Shown: positions 24,979 to 37,100 of the stretch, one piece after another | Numbering within the stretch: the first letter of the stretch is position 1 | Layout of the letters: every line of letters starts with the position of its first letter | DNA from: Congeria kusceri | Taxonomy: Eukaryota > Mollusca > Bivalvia > Myida > Dreissenidae | Assembly: GCA_027627225.1 (NCBI GenBank) | Contig: CM051040.1 | Location: 24,118,134-24,182,133 of the forward strand | Length of the DNA: 64,000 nt | Direction: 5' to 3' | Program-made: the position numbers and the translations under genes | Notes under the pieces: generated by a model | Told to the model about the DNA's origin: nothing | The model's database searches: none | Seen by the model: the letters and a program-made list of their open reading frames with translations, nothing else

Positions 24979-25204
24979 GGCACCCCTATGCCCGTATATA
25001 TTCACTAATTCGCCGCTGGCACCCCTATGCCCGTATATATTCACTAATTCGCCGCTGGCACCCCTATGCCCGTATATATTCACTAATTCGCCGCAGGCAC
25101 CCCTATGCCCGTATATATTCACTAATTCGCCGCTGGCACCCCTATGCCCGTATATATTCACTAATTCGCCGCTGGCACCCCTATGCCCGTATATATTCAC
25201 TAAC
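24979..25204. repeat. 39-bp minisatellite, 6 copies
   Basis: GGCACCCCTATGCCCGTATA plus TATTCACTAATTCGCCGCT repeats six times at 39-bp spacing with one variant base (GCAGGC). As 39 is divisible by three, the minus strand stays open for 97 codons encoding a 13-residue repeat (ELVNIYGHRGASG). No start context or splice support suggests real coding. A C17 tract lies at 24937-24953. Confidence 0.92.
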
Positions 25205-25605
25205 ATATTCTTAGACATTATGAGTAAGAATTTAAAAAAATCTTGAAATTGTAGTGTTATAAGAACGCTGTTAATTTGAATCTTTCTTGGTGTTCACTAA
25301 CTCAAATTACAACATTCTTTATTTAGAACTATTTATTAATGACATAAGCGACGTTGGTGTTTTTTTTTATTTGTCGAACGAAGAGGTATTTTTCTTGAGT
25401 CTGCGTATTTTCATTGTTCTTACGTCTAAGTATGTGTTGGTGAATACAGGATCTCTGCTGGTATTCAAAAGACTCAGTGTCCGTTAGTACTAACATCTGA
25501 TCTGACACACAGTCAGTCATTTTTACTTTCACCTTACCCGGTATTTGTTTTTCAGACCACGGCATTTAGCCAAACTTATAAATTGTTGTAGTGTTTACGC
25601 GGAAT
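25205..25605. other. no gene seen
   Basis: AT-rich spacer. Overlapping short frames on both strands without recognisable similarity. Confidence 0.4.
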
Positions 25606-25893
25606 GCCGGGACCGGTTAGCTCAGTTGGTAGAGCGCTGGACTGTCAATCCGAGGTTCGTGAGTTCACTCCCAAGTCCGGCCACGTAACTTGTGTGGGGA
25701 TCGGTCTTGAAATAATTTCTACGGACATTCTCACCCTGCCTCTGACAAACGTATCTGCACTTAGTACTGGTAACCCGCTTTGATCGGCTTAGCTTGCCCA
25801 GGAAAAGTGTGAGTAGGTTGACTGTCCGCCGTTATGTGAGTGGAATACTGTTCAATACGGCGAAAAATCCAAACAAACAAACAAAACAAACAA
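25606..25893 (+). mobile_element. tRNA-derived SINE (tRNA-Asp(GTC)-like head)
   Basis: The head at 25606-25683 has an A box (TAGCTCAGTTGGTAGAG), an anticodon arm TGGACTGTCAATCC (anticodon position GTC) and a B-box-like GGTTCGTGAGTTCACTCC. The acceptor stem pairs poorly, so it is not a functional tRNA gene. A tRNA-unrelated body follows (GTGTGGGGATCGGTCTTGAA, ATAATTTCTACGGACATTC) and the unit ends in an A/C-rich tail of AAACAAAC repeats (25867-25893). The same head and body occur inverted at 39318-39455. Confidence 0.85.
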
Positions 25894-26520
25894 TTTACGT
25901 GGAATTAACTGGTTGAAAATAGTGAAACGTTTAGCGAGATGAATTTCACATTAATCAAATCTACAGGTTTTATAGGCAAAACAAACCCATATACATATCA
26001 TGCGGTTGCACGTTCTTAAAAAAAAAACAGCGTTAACTTGATTAATGCAGAACTGCGACATGTCCACATACAACAAATACATATTCAGCGAATACTCCGT
26101 CCATGTTCGCGTATTTTTATATCAATCCGTTGTTAAAACGAACTATTAAATAAATCGCAATCACGTCCGCTTTCTTTCACCTCTGGTTGGTAGGCATAGT
26201 GTTTAATCAACTTAATCGTCAACATCATTTGATTTACAGACTGTTGTCAACAGGAAATTGCACGATGTGTCCATTGTTGCGTACACACAATGTTGTTGTT
26301 GTTATTATCTCAATGGACATTCTGCTTTGAGATTTATTGCCTTGACTGCACCAATACGGGGCTATTGTGGAATAAATATTTTCCTATTTCCTTGCATGGT
26401 TGGTGCAATTTTTCGCGTTTTAATTTCTGGTCTTTCCACTTGAAAGATGTTCACGGTGTTTTCACTTTTACGTGCACGTTTCCGGTTTGTCAGTAACTGA
26501 ATAATTTGTAATTTTAAACA
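25894..26520. other. no gene seen
   Basis: AT-rich spacer. No supported feature. Confidence 0.4.
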
Positions 26521-26598
26521 TAAGTCCACTGTAGGATTAATCCGGGACGACTCTTGACGCACATGGATTAAGCCGGGGTTTCCCACGACACGCCCCAA
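26521..26598. mobile_element. MITE family 'GGCGTGTCGTGGG', truncated copy 2
   Basis: Only the right third survives: TAATCCGGGACGACTCTTGA, ACGCACATGGATTAAGCC, then GTTTCCCACGACACGCC. Confidence 0.85.
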
Positions 26599-26852
26599 AT
26601 ATATAATTTGAACTCCTTTTATGGGACCAGATACTATGTTTATTCCAGGAACATCTGATCTCATATATAAATTGTTATTTATGTTAATAGTTCATGTTAC
26701 TTGCAAACAAATCGAGGTGGGGGGAGGTAAAAATAACTTTTTTTCCCTTTAACTTTGTTTCTTCGCGGCATATTCACGACACAGTTTAAGTATATTGGAC
26801 TGCGCGTAAAATGTTGAAACGCCTCCCATCACAGAAACTGTACCTTTTCAGG

Positions 26853-27115
26853 GTGTGTCATTACCAAGAGCGCCTGTCTCACGCAGATTAATTGAAAATG
26901 TTTGCCAATTACAGAAAGTGTGTCATTACCAAGAGCGCCTGTCTCACGCAGATTAATTGAAAATGTTTGCCAATTACAGAAAGTGTGTCATTACCAAGAG
27001 CGCCTGTCTCACGCAGATTAATTGAAAATGTTTGCCAATTACAGAAAGTGTGTCATTACCAAGAGCGCCTGTCTCACGCAGATTAATTCAAAATGTTTGC
27101 CAATTACAGAAAAGC
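26853..27115. repeat. ~64-bp tandem repeat, 4 copies
   Basis: GTGTGTCATTACCAAGAGCG, CCTGTCTCACGCAGATTAAT and GAAAATGTTTGCCAATTACA repeat at about 26853, 26918, 26983 and 27048; copies are virtually identical. Confidence 0.93.
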
Positions 27116-27189
27116 CGCATATTAGCAAAAACTGCTCTTTTTACCGAAAATCACAAAAAAGTTAATGATCGAAACGCAAAAAGACTTTT

Positions 27190-27262
27190 AGGGTCGACGG
27201 AAAAAATTAGGGGTGTCGGGTAAGCGGAAACGAACAACCTTTTTTACGCCTTATTGTTCATA
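27190..27262. mobile_element. right end of the 'AGGCGTAAAAAA' MITE family
   Basis: AGGGGTGTCGGGTAAGCGGA, AACGAACAACC and TTTTTTACGCCTTA match the right end of the element at 19499-19830. No left end was found, so this is a truncated or highly diverged copy. Confidence 0.65.
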
Positions 27263-27689
27263 CATTATATATATATATATAAGGAATTATACTTCTGTCT
27301 GCAATGTGCCTGTGTTGTCTCGCATCCGCACACATGTAGTATACTTTTCTCGGCGACTAAAGTACAGATTTGCATCCAGATCAATAGCAATGTTTCAGAT
27401 GTTTCAGGCAAACAAAAAATGTTTGAATGATTGCACAATGTATTGTTCTGAACTGATAACAGTACACATGCATGCGAATATAGCAACAAAAAAGTTCCGA
27501 ACCATATAAGCTGATTGTTAATTACAATTATCACGGACGAGGCTCTAGAAAACAAAACAAATGCAGATTAAAATCCATAGTTATATATAAGGCTGTATAA
27601 CTATCACAAAACAGCTCCATGTACATTTAGGCAATTTGATACTTAACAGAAACGTTGTTGTTGTAAACGTTTTCATATTCATTAGCATC

Positions 27690-28066
27690 GCAGTGTATCC
27701 CATCCGTAAAAAAAAGTGTGTTCGAAACGATTAATGTGTGTGTTTTCTCTGGCCTTCCACAATTCCAGTTTGTCTCCTCTAGAGCGTATCTTAAATACGT
27801 TACAAAAACGCTGTGGTCGCAATTATTCCCATCCGTAGCAAAAACGCTGTGGTCGCAATGATTCTCATCCGTAAAAAAAACCGTCGTGGTAACGTCGCGA
27901 TCGCAGTGATTACCATCCGTAATACAACGTTGTGGTATCAACTATTCGAACCCGAAACAAAAACGTTGTGGTCATCACGATTTCCATGCTTTACAAACAC
28001 GTTGTGGTCCAAATGATTCCCACCCGTCACAAAAACGCGTAGCAAAAACTTGGTCGCAATGATTCC
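27690..28066. repeat. diverged ~36-39-bp tandem repeat
   Basis: AAAAACGCTGTGGTCGCAAT followed by GATTCCCATCCGTA recurs about eight to nine times with heavy divergence and variable spacing. Confidence 0.8.
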
Positions 28067-29214
28067 CTTAGTCCCGGGCCTGTTCTAGTTGGCAACATCA
28101 ATTGCATTTTCAGTTTACGCTTTCTGGTACGCATACACAAATATCCGCACGTGGTTCTGATTTCCCGCTGGGTGTATGCTGATCAAAGCAGGTCACAAAT
28201 CATTTGAAAGTCATATTAATATGTCAAAGAGTTCGATTAACTCTGCCCTAGAAATAACTAGAAGCTGATGGGTTAAATCTGACTCAGTATAAACAGCATA
28301 ATGTTTTTAACGGTCTTCGCACGAAAATCGCACGTTGTGGTTTCCTGTCATTCCAAAACGCCCCTTGGGATTGCATACCAATTTATGCATATACCGGTTC
28401 TATAAAAAGTTATAGAAAAACAAACGTTAAGTGTATACAATTCTTGATTTCAATAGTTCTTTAATTAACATTTAAGTTTATATGTTATAGATACATATAA
28501 GGTTTCATTTTTATAAGTTTCGGAAAGTTCTGCATAATTTACAATGTCGCACAAGAATGTTGATCTGAAAATTTAACATAATTGCTATTTTCGTAGACAG
28601 AGTACCGCTAATAGTTTCGTTTACCATTTCTTAAAAATTTTCCGCCTTCAGCATTAGTGTTCTTCCAAGCAGGTTATTTGTCACGCTGAATATAAGTCGC
28701 AGTTACCGGCAATTTACATCCTAAGAACTTTAAAAAATTATTCGTAGACAGCCAGGTCGTGTTGAATTATGTGTTCCTAATAAGTACCTTCAATATCCAC
28801 GTATAGTCATTGAAGTATCAATCTTCTCTACTGACAAGTACATCAATTATTGGGTTGCACCATTATTTACGATAATATTAAATGCATTTGCCGTGTGCGT
28901 TTCTTGTTACAAGGATACCAGTCTGTAAATAAACAGCGTTTATTGTATTTTGCAGGATCACTATAAATACTCAGTCATCCGAATAAAGAATCAATGGAGT
29001 GTATAACAAACCCTCTATCGCTATCCCTCATGTAAAACTAATGGCATGGGCTTACATAACTCCCTGTAACGTTTTGCAAAGCTTTTAAAATGCCTACGTA
29101 AGTCTGTAAGGGTTATCAAAATCCAGTATGTTTAACTTTCAGGGTTACCAAAATCAGGACATTTGACATTTAAATGGTGTATATATCAGTTCACTGAAAA
29201 GTGTTTTACTTCAT
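28067..29214. other. 1.1 kb without a recognisable gene
   Basis: AT-rich; no open frame, element ends or repeats that I can support. Confidence 0.45.
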
Positions 29215-29358
29215 GCGCAAGGATATGGCGTCCGCCTCGCGATCGGGAGGTCGCGAGTTCGATCCCTTCTTGGGAATCGTTCGAATGATCTAAACAGACA
29301 TCTAGTACGAAAGTGTCTTAATAAGCCTTGGGCTTTCGACATTATCGAGCTAAAATTA
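29215..29358 (+). mobile_element. tRNA-derived SINE, second family
   Basis: The head GCGCAAGGATATGGCGTCCG, then CCTCGCGATCGGGAGGTCGC and GAGTTCGATCCCTTCTTGGG, has tRNA-like D- and T-arm/B-box sequence. The body has CTAGTACGAAAGTGTCTTA and CCTTGGGCTTTCGACATTAT. It abuts the MITE at 29361. Confidence 0.75.
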
Positions 29359-29360
29359 AT

Positions 29361-29600
29361 GTGGCGTGTCGTGGGGAAACCTGGCTTAATGCATGTGCGT
29401 AGTGTCGTACGGATTAGCCTGTGCAGTCCGCACAGGCTAATCCGGGACGGCACTTTCCGCTTTTATGGTATTTTCTGTTTCAATGAAGTCTCTTCTAAAC
29501 ATAAATCCGCTGTAGGCGGAAAGTGCCGTCCCGGATTAGCCTGTTCGGGACGACACTTTACGCACATGCATTAAGCCCGGTTTTTCCACGACACGCCTCA
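29361..29600. mobile_element. MITE family 'GGCGTGTCGTGGG', copy 3
   Basis: TIRs GTGGCGTGTCGTGGGGAAAC and TTTTTCCACGACACGCCTC enclose the family's GCCTGTGCAGTCCGCACAGGC hairpin-type core. The second internal hairpin is partly deleted (CCTGTTCGGGACGACAC). Confidence 0.9.
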
Positions 29601-30230
29601 AATATATTTAAACTATAAAAAAATTAAAGACACGATTTTCAGTCACCATGTGGATTGTGAGCTGGAAACGCTAAATATGTTTTTCATCTTTCAATGTTGT
29701 TCATGTAACTATATGTGACAGATTTGGAGGTTGTATAAGTTGTATTGAGGCAGTAAACCCGTTTGATTAAAGTAATTATCGATAGTAATATTTTAAAATA
29801 GCGTATTTAGTGCCAGACACTGGCCATTTAAACTATCAGTTCAGTAATAATCAAAGTGAAACCGTATCACTGTTTAACCAGATAACAAAAACACTGTTTA
29901 TCAATTAAACCCATCGAGAACGACGTATTGTTCCCCGTATTAGTTTCATTAAATGAGATGGAATCTATAGCTATTACGATAAAATGACGGAATATGTTTT
30001 ACGCTTAAATTGAAATTATCAATGATAATGCGTCATTTTCAGGCCGGCCTTAAGTCGATACGGTTGTTCTGCAAATATCGTTGACTGGATTTAACCAGAG
30101 TGATCAGTATAAAATAGTTTTATATCGCCTGTTGTCTTTAATAGCGTATGGGCAGTGGAATAACTCACATTAGAACAAAACTGTAATTTAATATTGATGA
30201 TTTATTGTTATTACTGATGTGCAAACAGTA

Positions 30231-30232
<2 letters not shown>
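29601..30232. other. no gene seen
   Basis: AT-rich spacer upstream of the receptor gene. No promoter elements could be called with confidence. Confidence 0.4.
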
Positions 30233-30299
<67 letters not shown>

Positions 30300-30338
30300 G
30301 TGTGTGTGTGCGTGTGCGCGCGTGTGTGTGTGTGTGTG
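30233..30338. repeat. (TG)n microsatellite
   Basis: About 50 TG dinucleotides with a few TGCG interruptions near the right end. It lies about 620 bp before the receptor start codon. Confidence 0.97.
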
Positions 30339-30957
30339 CTAATATCGTAAGTTACTTGTATTAAAACGAATTTAAGACTACAAGTTTTATGAATATGATA
30401 TTGTATTTATGACATTGTTAAAATAGCGAGTGAAATTTTAACACTCATTATCTTGAATAACATTTGTTTGGAATACAATGACTTCGTGAAGTTGAAAACA
30501 TATCAAAACATTTAGCAATACGTGAGTATTCTTGTGAAAATAGATATCTATTAGTGTGTGTGCTTTTGTCAGAACTCGCTTTAGAAGAACAAGTATTCAT
30601 CAAATAACAATGTTTGTGCCGAACATAATTTACACTGTGTTTTATTGATTTTTCAGGAGGCCATACGTGCCCGTCGTAGCCCTGTACAACAGAGTTACAG
30701 AGTTAAAATGGTAGAATTACGCGCTGATTATCAACTGATAATGTATAAAACACGGATTACTACATAAGCGGATCTGCCATGCTATTTTATGAGTAACCAA
30801 AAGACAGCACATATTGTTTCGGTATTCTGACAAGCAACTACATTTTCGGATATTCTGATTAACACACAAACAATCGGATATTCGGATAAAATCATATACA
30901 TTCGGATAAGCGTTCTACGACTCTCAGAAAAACCCATTATTGCAAGGGTGTCCCATC

Positions 30958-31146
30958 ATGGGTTCAGCGGAGGAGGAGCTTCACCCGATGTTCCAGGACA
31001 TGCTCAGACGGACGGACGGCTGGCGGCCCGGAGAGAACGTCTCGAGCCTGGACTACGACTTCATGACGCGGCACCCCGCCATGTCCGTGCTCTTCCTCAC
31101 CTTGACCACCATGGCGGCGTTTGTGGGCAACATTGGGAACTTCATG
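30958..31146 (+). CDS. GPCR exon 1 (N-terminus and first part of TM1)
   Basis: Codons 1-63. Translation is assigned to the ATG at 30958, the first ATG after an in-frame TAA at 30907. The exon is markedly more GC-rich than its surroundings, as expected for constrained coding sequence. It ends after FVGNIGNFM with the donor GTAAGT at 31147, in phase 0. A 5' UTR exon may exist upstream but was not identified. Confidence 0.88.
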
Positions 31147-34100
31147 GTAAGTCAACGGTTTACTTCGTGTGAGTTAAGTAGCTCATTCTGAAGCGTTATT
31201 TTGCCCGTTCGTTGTCAACAAAATGCCCAAATTCAATCAATGATTCGTGGTGTGTGTCGAATAGTGGCATACTTACCACATTCAAAAAGAAATCACTGCC
31301 AATCTGGACGTAATATATATAGGATCATTTCATACCATAGTTTAGTAGTATAACTAGTTCAGGAATTTTGTTAGTAAGCGAGCCTTTGGAAACACATTTT
31401 CTTTTTATTTTATGCTTTATAACTTAGTTTTACATTTTATTGGAAAATATCGCGGGAATCATAACGTCATGACGTCAAAATAATAACGTCATTTCACAGT
31501 TTTGAGATCGGCATCGATGACGGTCCGTTTCATTTACCGTATTAAATCGTGACCCCAAAAAGTAGTCCTTCTCTGTGAGTGATATAGGGATATATCTCAC
31601 TGATATTTTTCTATATTTCACTACTGAGCGTTAAATGAAAAAAATATTCGTAATGGCTGTATTACACTAAAAACAATGTATAGCATGTGATAAAACGTTA
31701 TTAATTTAAAAAGCTAGCTGATTGTGCATATAATCTATGACGTGGTTTAGTACAAGTGTTTGTTTCTCTCATTAAATTTGTAACACGTTGCGACTCATTA
31801 TTCCCATTTTTCCCAATAATTTACGAACCCATTTCTGAAACAACAAAACTATATCGGGAGAGGGCCTCCATAAAGATCACCAGTTAATCTAATCCTATGT
31901 TTACTATGTAAATGAATATTCTTCTTCTTCTTATTTCCCAATGCATATGATTGAACTAACCTACATGTATCTACAAAAATACAAAATTACGTTGTCATAG
32001 TGGTCGTGGATATTGACCCCAGTCCTGATTTAGAACCGAAATAATGTCTGAATATACTGACTTTTAGTGGTGATGATATAAACTGTTCATACAAATTAAT
32101 TCAGTGTGTGTGATTACCATAAATATAAAGACCAGAGTCAGTTCATAGTTTTGTTAATTATTTCAAAGGTCCATGCTAGTATAACTTTTAAAATCATCGA
32201 ACCATCATACAGAGGCATTTTTAGCGTGGTCAAATTTAAGATGTATGTGTTCCCCTCTCATGACACAACCAAATATTTACACTGTGCTGTCGTGTAAATA
32301 CACATATTGTTAACAATCATAAAACTCTGTATAAAGAACGCCCATATAATGGTCCAATAGACTTCAATTATACGTATTTTAACAAACAGGTCTATTGTGG
32401 AGCGGCAATTCTAACACAATTTAAAACTTCCTGGTTACCTTTCAATAACGAACACTGAATCACTATTCAATTTTCTTTATACGCAATGTTTGGGGACTTC
32501 CTTATTATCTTAAAGTCAGATAGTTTTTCTAAAATTATAAATCTCCAAATTTCGTTAACGGAGATAACGGAGATAACATATCTCCGTAAATGAAACTGCA
32601 AATGGCGTCGCTTACAAATTATAAACGCAATTTAAGTTGTGATAGTTTTAGTTGTAGCAGTTTAAAGGGACTTATTCACAGGTTTTTGTATTTTTTTTTT
32701 TAAATTTTCCGTTAGATGTCTTAACTTGATAGATTTAAACATCAAAACTAAAGAGCTCAAGTATAATAACAAAAAAAGTATTGAAAAAAAAAAAAAATAA
32801 GTTGGTATCACCGGGGTTCAAACATCAGACCTCCGGATCAAAAGGTTAATGCCTTAACCACTCGGCCATTCCAATTTCTTCCGGATCTTCGTTTGTACTA
32901 TATGCAAGGGTTCCACGTGTTTGAACAAATGTAACCAAAACAACAGAAACACTCCAAATTATTCCATGATCGTTTAGCGTTACAAACGCTTTATAATTTT
33001 ATCGATTTCAAATGATGATTACTAGTTAACGAAACGTTATTTAGAGTTTATTTCTTTGTCCGTAGTGTTATTTTGCTCCTTTATACACACTATTCTTTTT
33101 ATTTTTGGAATCTGTGACAAAAAGTTGGAAAATTGTCAATTCGTCGATCAGTGAACAGGTCCCTTTAATAGAATGTTGAATGTACGACGTAGTTGTGTGT
33201 TCTTCAGTAGTTAGAATATATTGGTAGAAGGTTCAGTAACCGTTATATATATTACGAATCGATTGCAACTGTATTTGTTCTCATGATTTACGTTAATGTT
33301 TCGATAGACTAAAAACAAAAAAAAAAAAATTATCGCTGTTAAACAACCCAATAAACAACGCACAAAGTAGTCCCGCTTCTGAGCAGAGCATAGTAAAATA
33401 TAGTTCCCATTACAATTGCAAAAATATTTGTCAAATCATGTAAGAATCGAAATAATGTTCACAGTATCGCCCTCGTGGTTTAATTCCTACGCATCTAAAA
33501 AACAAATCGTTGTTTATTGGCCGATAAACAATATTAAATCGAAAATTATTTCTTAAGTCAATTTTGATTGTTGATACTGTTGCGATGGCTTTAGTTGTAA
33601 AATAAATCAATTAATTAAATAAAGTCATAAACGCAATTGGTAAACATAAGCATTTTTATGCCCCCACTATAGAGGGGGGGGGGGCCACATAGATTTTCCC
33701 TTTTTCTTCATCGGCATCGGGGCTTTTGCATCTGGTATTTTGGTGCAGTTGTTTCCGACAACAGCGGAGTTATGGCTCTTTGTTACCAAAAAAAGACATT
33801 TTTGGACTTGTGTCGCGCGTAACTCAAAAGTAATGCTGCCTGAGTGATGAAACTTTATAAACATATTAATCTGCGTGTGAACTTGTGCACCTGGGTATTT
33901 TGGTGCAGTTTTTTCCGACATCAGCGGAGTTATGGCCCTTTTTTAGCAAAAAAGAAGACATTTTTTGACTTGTGTCGCGTGTAATTCAAAAATTATTATT
34001 GCTATAATGATGAAACTTTATATACATATGAATCAGCGTGTGAACTTGTGCACCTGCGTAGTTTGGTGCATGGTTTTCATACATCAACGGATTTATGGCC

Positions 34101-37100
34101 CTTTTTTAGCAAAAAATGCAATTTTTCTACTTGTGTCATTCGTAACTCAAAAAGTATTACTGCTAGAGTGTACATATTAGTTAGCATATGAACTTGTGCA
34201 CCTGGGTATTTTGGTGCATTTTTTTTTAGACATCAGCCCAGTTTTTGCCCTTTTTATGCCAAAAAGTGCAATTTTTCTACTTGTGTCACGCGTAACTCAA
34301 AAAGTATTACTGCTAGAGTGATGAAACTTTATATACGTATTAATCAGCAAGTGAACTTGTGCACCTGGGTATTTTGGTGCACTTTTTCCGCCATCAGTGG
34401 AGTTATGGCCCTTTTTTTAGCAAAAAATAGCATCTTTGGATTTATGTTGCGTGTAACCCAAAAGTATAACTGCTAGACTGATGAAACTTTATAAACATAT
34501 TCATCAGCATGTGAACTTGTGCACCTGGGTATTTTGTTGATTTTTTTTCCGACATCAGCAGAGTTTTGTGACAACCAGCGGAATGTGGGGGCATCCGTGT
34601 CCTACGGACACATGTCTAGTTCTATGTTTTTTAATAAGTTCAACCCAAAGTATGGGGGTTGTAAATAAGTGTGCCACTGTTGGTGTTGTTTTTATTAAAA
34701 CACATAAACATAATTCAGTACGGTTGAGCTGATCGCTGTTGAGCTCCACGCAAATTGCTTTTTGTTCCCCAGTTTGTTGACCTGTCATTAAGCATCGATC
34801 GGATGGAGATTAGCCAAGCCAATATTTGAACAGAACTGCTGAGCCTAATTACTCTGAGGGAGTACTCGCATTCATCGGTTAAATACCCCGCTTGACCTTT
34901 AAATGTTTGTTCTCTATATTAAGCTATACAATTATTTTATACAGTTCTGGCTGTTATACGCAAAATCATCAGCAGCTTTTCGTGATCTTCATTAATGACA
35001 TTCAATCAACGGAATATCAGACACATGTATTTTATTTACTAAAAGTAAAACAGTTTACTAACATTTTCGGATGTTTATATATGCATTCAGATAAAAAGTA
35101 TAAAACTATACATGTTTGTAATATAACAAGATATTACATATAACGATCAATTATGATTTGAACTAATTATTTAAATATAAGAAATATATGCCCTTTATTG
35201 CGTTTGTGATAAGTTATTTTATATGTACATGCACCGTAAATTTCTTCCGCTGCAGAGAAATTTTTATACCAAATATTATCTGAAATGTTCATTCCCTTTT
35301 CATTGAAATTTGACTTATGTTAAGAACATGCACAGAGGCTTTTATGAAAACTGGCACAGGACCTTCTTCTGACATCGTACAGCCGTGGACTGTTGACGAC
35401 AAAAATCTTCGAAAGTCACCCAGTTAATAAGTTCTATAAGTACGCAGTCACGAAGTACATACTATTTTAGTTTGCAATTAACTTATCTTGAACACCAATA
35501 GTGAAGCCCGATTAATGCGAATAAAGACACAAACCCCCCATTTCAAACATGATGAAACCGGATACTCCTAAATCAGATAACGGAGTTAAAAGACAATGTC
35601 ATTGATTGAACGATCAATAAATACATGACGCAGTAAACCGACATAACGGGACGATTTGATTTGGGACATTATTGTATTAGTAACGATTAGAAAAGACCTG
35701 CGATGTTTTCAAAACAATGGACGACGGTTAATCGTATCTTCGGTCCATATCGGGGCTCTGACGTCCAACACGACACAAAATTCCATCACGTTATTGAGCA
35801 CAGTGTCCACCATATAGTCTATCGATTATTTAGCAATATTAGTATTATATTTTTCTAAATGCCACAATGTATTTATATATAAATACTATAAAACAATATT
35901 AACATTTATATATTTTGAATGTATTAAAACATTATTATCAGTACATGTATTTTTTCTTATCAAACGCTGAGGTTTCATGATATGCGTACAAGTAGCGAAA
36001 TTATTTATTATTCATCTTGATGCACTCACATACCCGCACAAATCACAATACAATTTAAGCAAAGGAACCTATTTGTTATCTTATGATTCTTATCAGAATA
36101 TAGCCCACTTAGCCAAACCAATACACGAAGTCTGTCGTTGTCAAACTTTGAATACAAACGGACCATTCGCCACCTTAATATTATGCACCTATCAATATTT
36201 TGCCCCCCGGGGGGGGGGGGGGGGGGGAGCGGCGGGCAGACCTAGGGGGAATTTGACAAATGTTTTTTGGGGGGTCTAATTCCCCATTCTAGAGCCAAGC
36301 ATATTTGTCTAAATCCCCTCAGTGGGAGATGCTATATATCTATCAAATGGCCCGGGGCATATATTACCGGGATCTAAATTCCAACCAAAATCTATTTCCA
36401 AGGGACCCAGAATCATTCGGCATGTCAAAATCCTGCCTGTTGGGAATCGATTGCAGTCCAAAGTCCCCTATTTACCCGCCGCTCCCCCCCCCCCCCGGGG
36501 GGAAAACATTGATAGGTTCATTACAAGGACCAATGTACACCTTCTACACATGTTAGATTGGCCCTTGTGATCCGAAGGAGGCCCATTGTTAACATTATGC
36601 AAACACACGAAATGTTGTTCAAATGCTCTTCGTATGCACACTATGTTCTTCGTAACCTCTTCGGGAAAAGTCGCCCTATATATGTGTGTATTGATGAACT
36701 AGTTTGGTTAAAATAGTTGAATAAACGATTTGTGTTTTCTTGCCATTATTGCTGCTTTTAAAAATGACGAAAAAATCAAAGAAAGCCCGAAATATATAGA
36801 TGTCCCCACTTCGACAACAAACTTTTTTTTTTCCATTAACGGACCATGATTGTTCGTCAATGTCGGCATATTTCGTGCTGATATTCAAGCTCACTCACCG
36901 GGCAATCATCAAGGTCCCTTCGGACCTGTTCTCTGGATGTTGCATTAACCACCGGTATAATAATGTACTCAGTAAATTAGATGTTTATTACGCCTTCTAT
37001 CAATGCTGTTTACCCACCGGAATAGCACTCGTTTTATTATTAATGGTATTCTAGTAGACGCGATCGTGTTTTTTAAACCATGCTTCATTAACTGTATTAT

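Noticed and set aside
25606..25683. Functional tRNA-Asp gene
   Set aside because: The acceptor stem does not pair properly, the sequence differs from canonical animal tRNA-Asp, and a SINE body with an A/C-rich tail follows.
30940..30957. Earlier start for receptor exon 1 at 30940
   Set aside because: The codon there is TTG, not ATG. The first ATG after the in-frame stop at 30907 is at 30958.
36205..36500. G-quadruplex or regulatory G/C tracts
   Set aside because: The G18 and C14 runs are the inverted arms of one small element, and homopolymer length is unreliable in assemblies.
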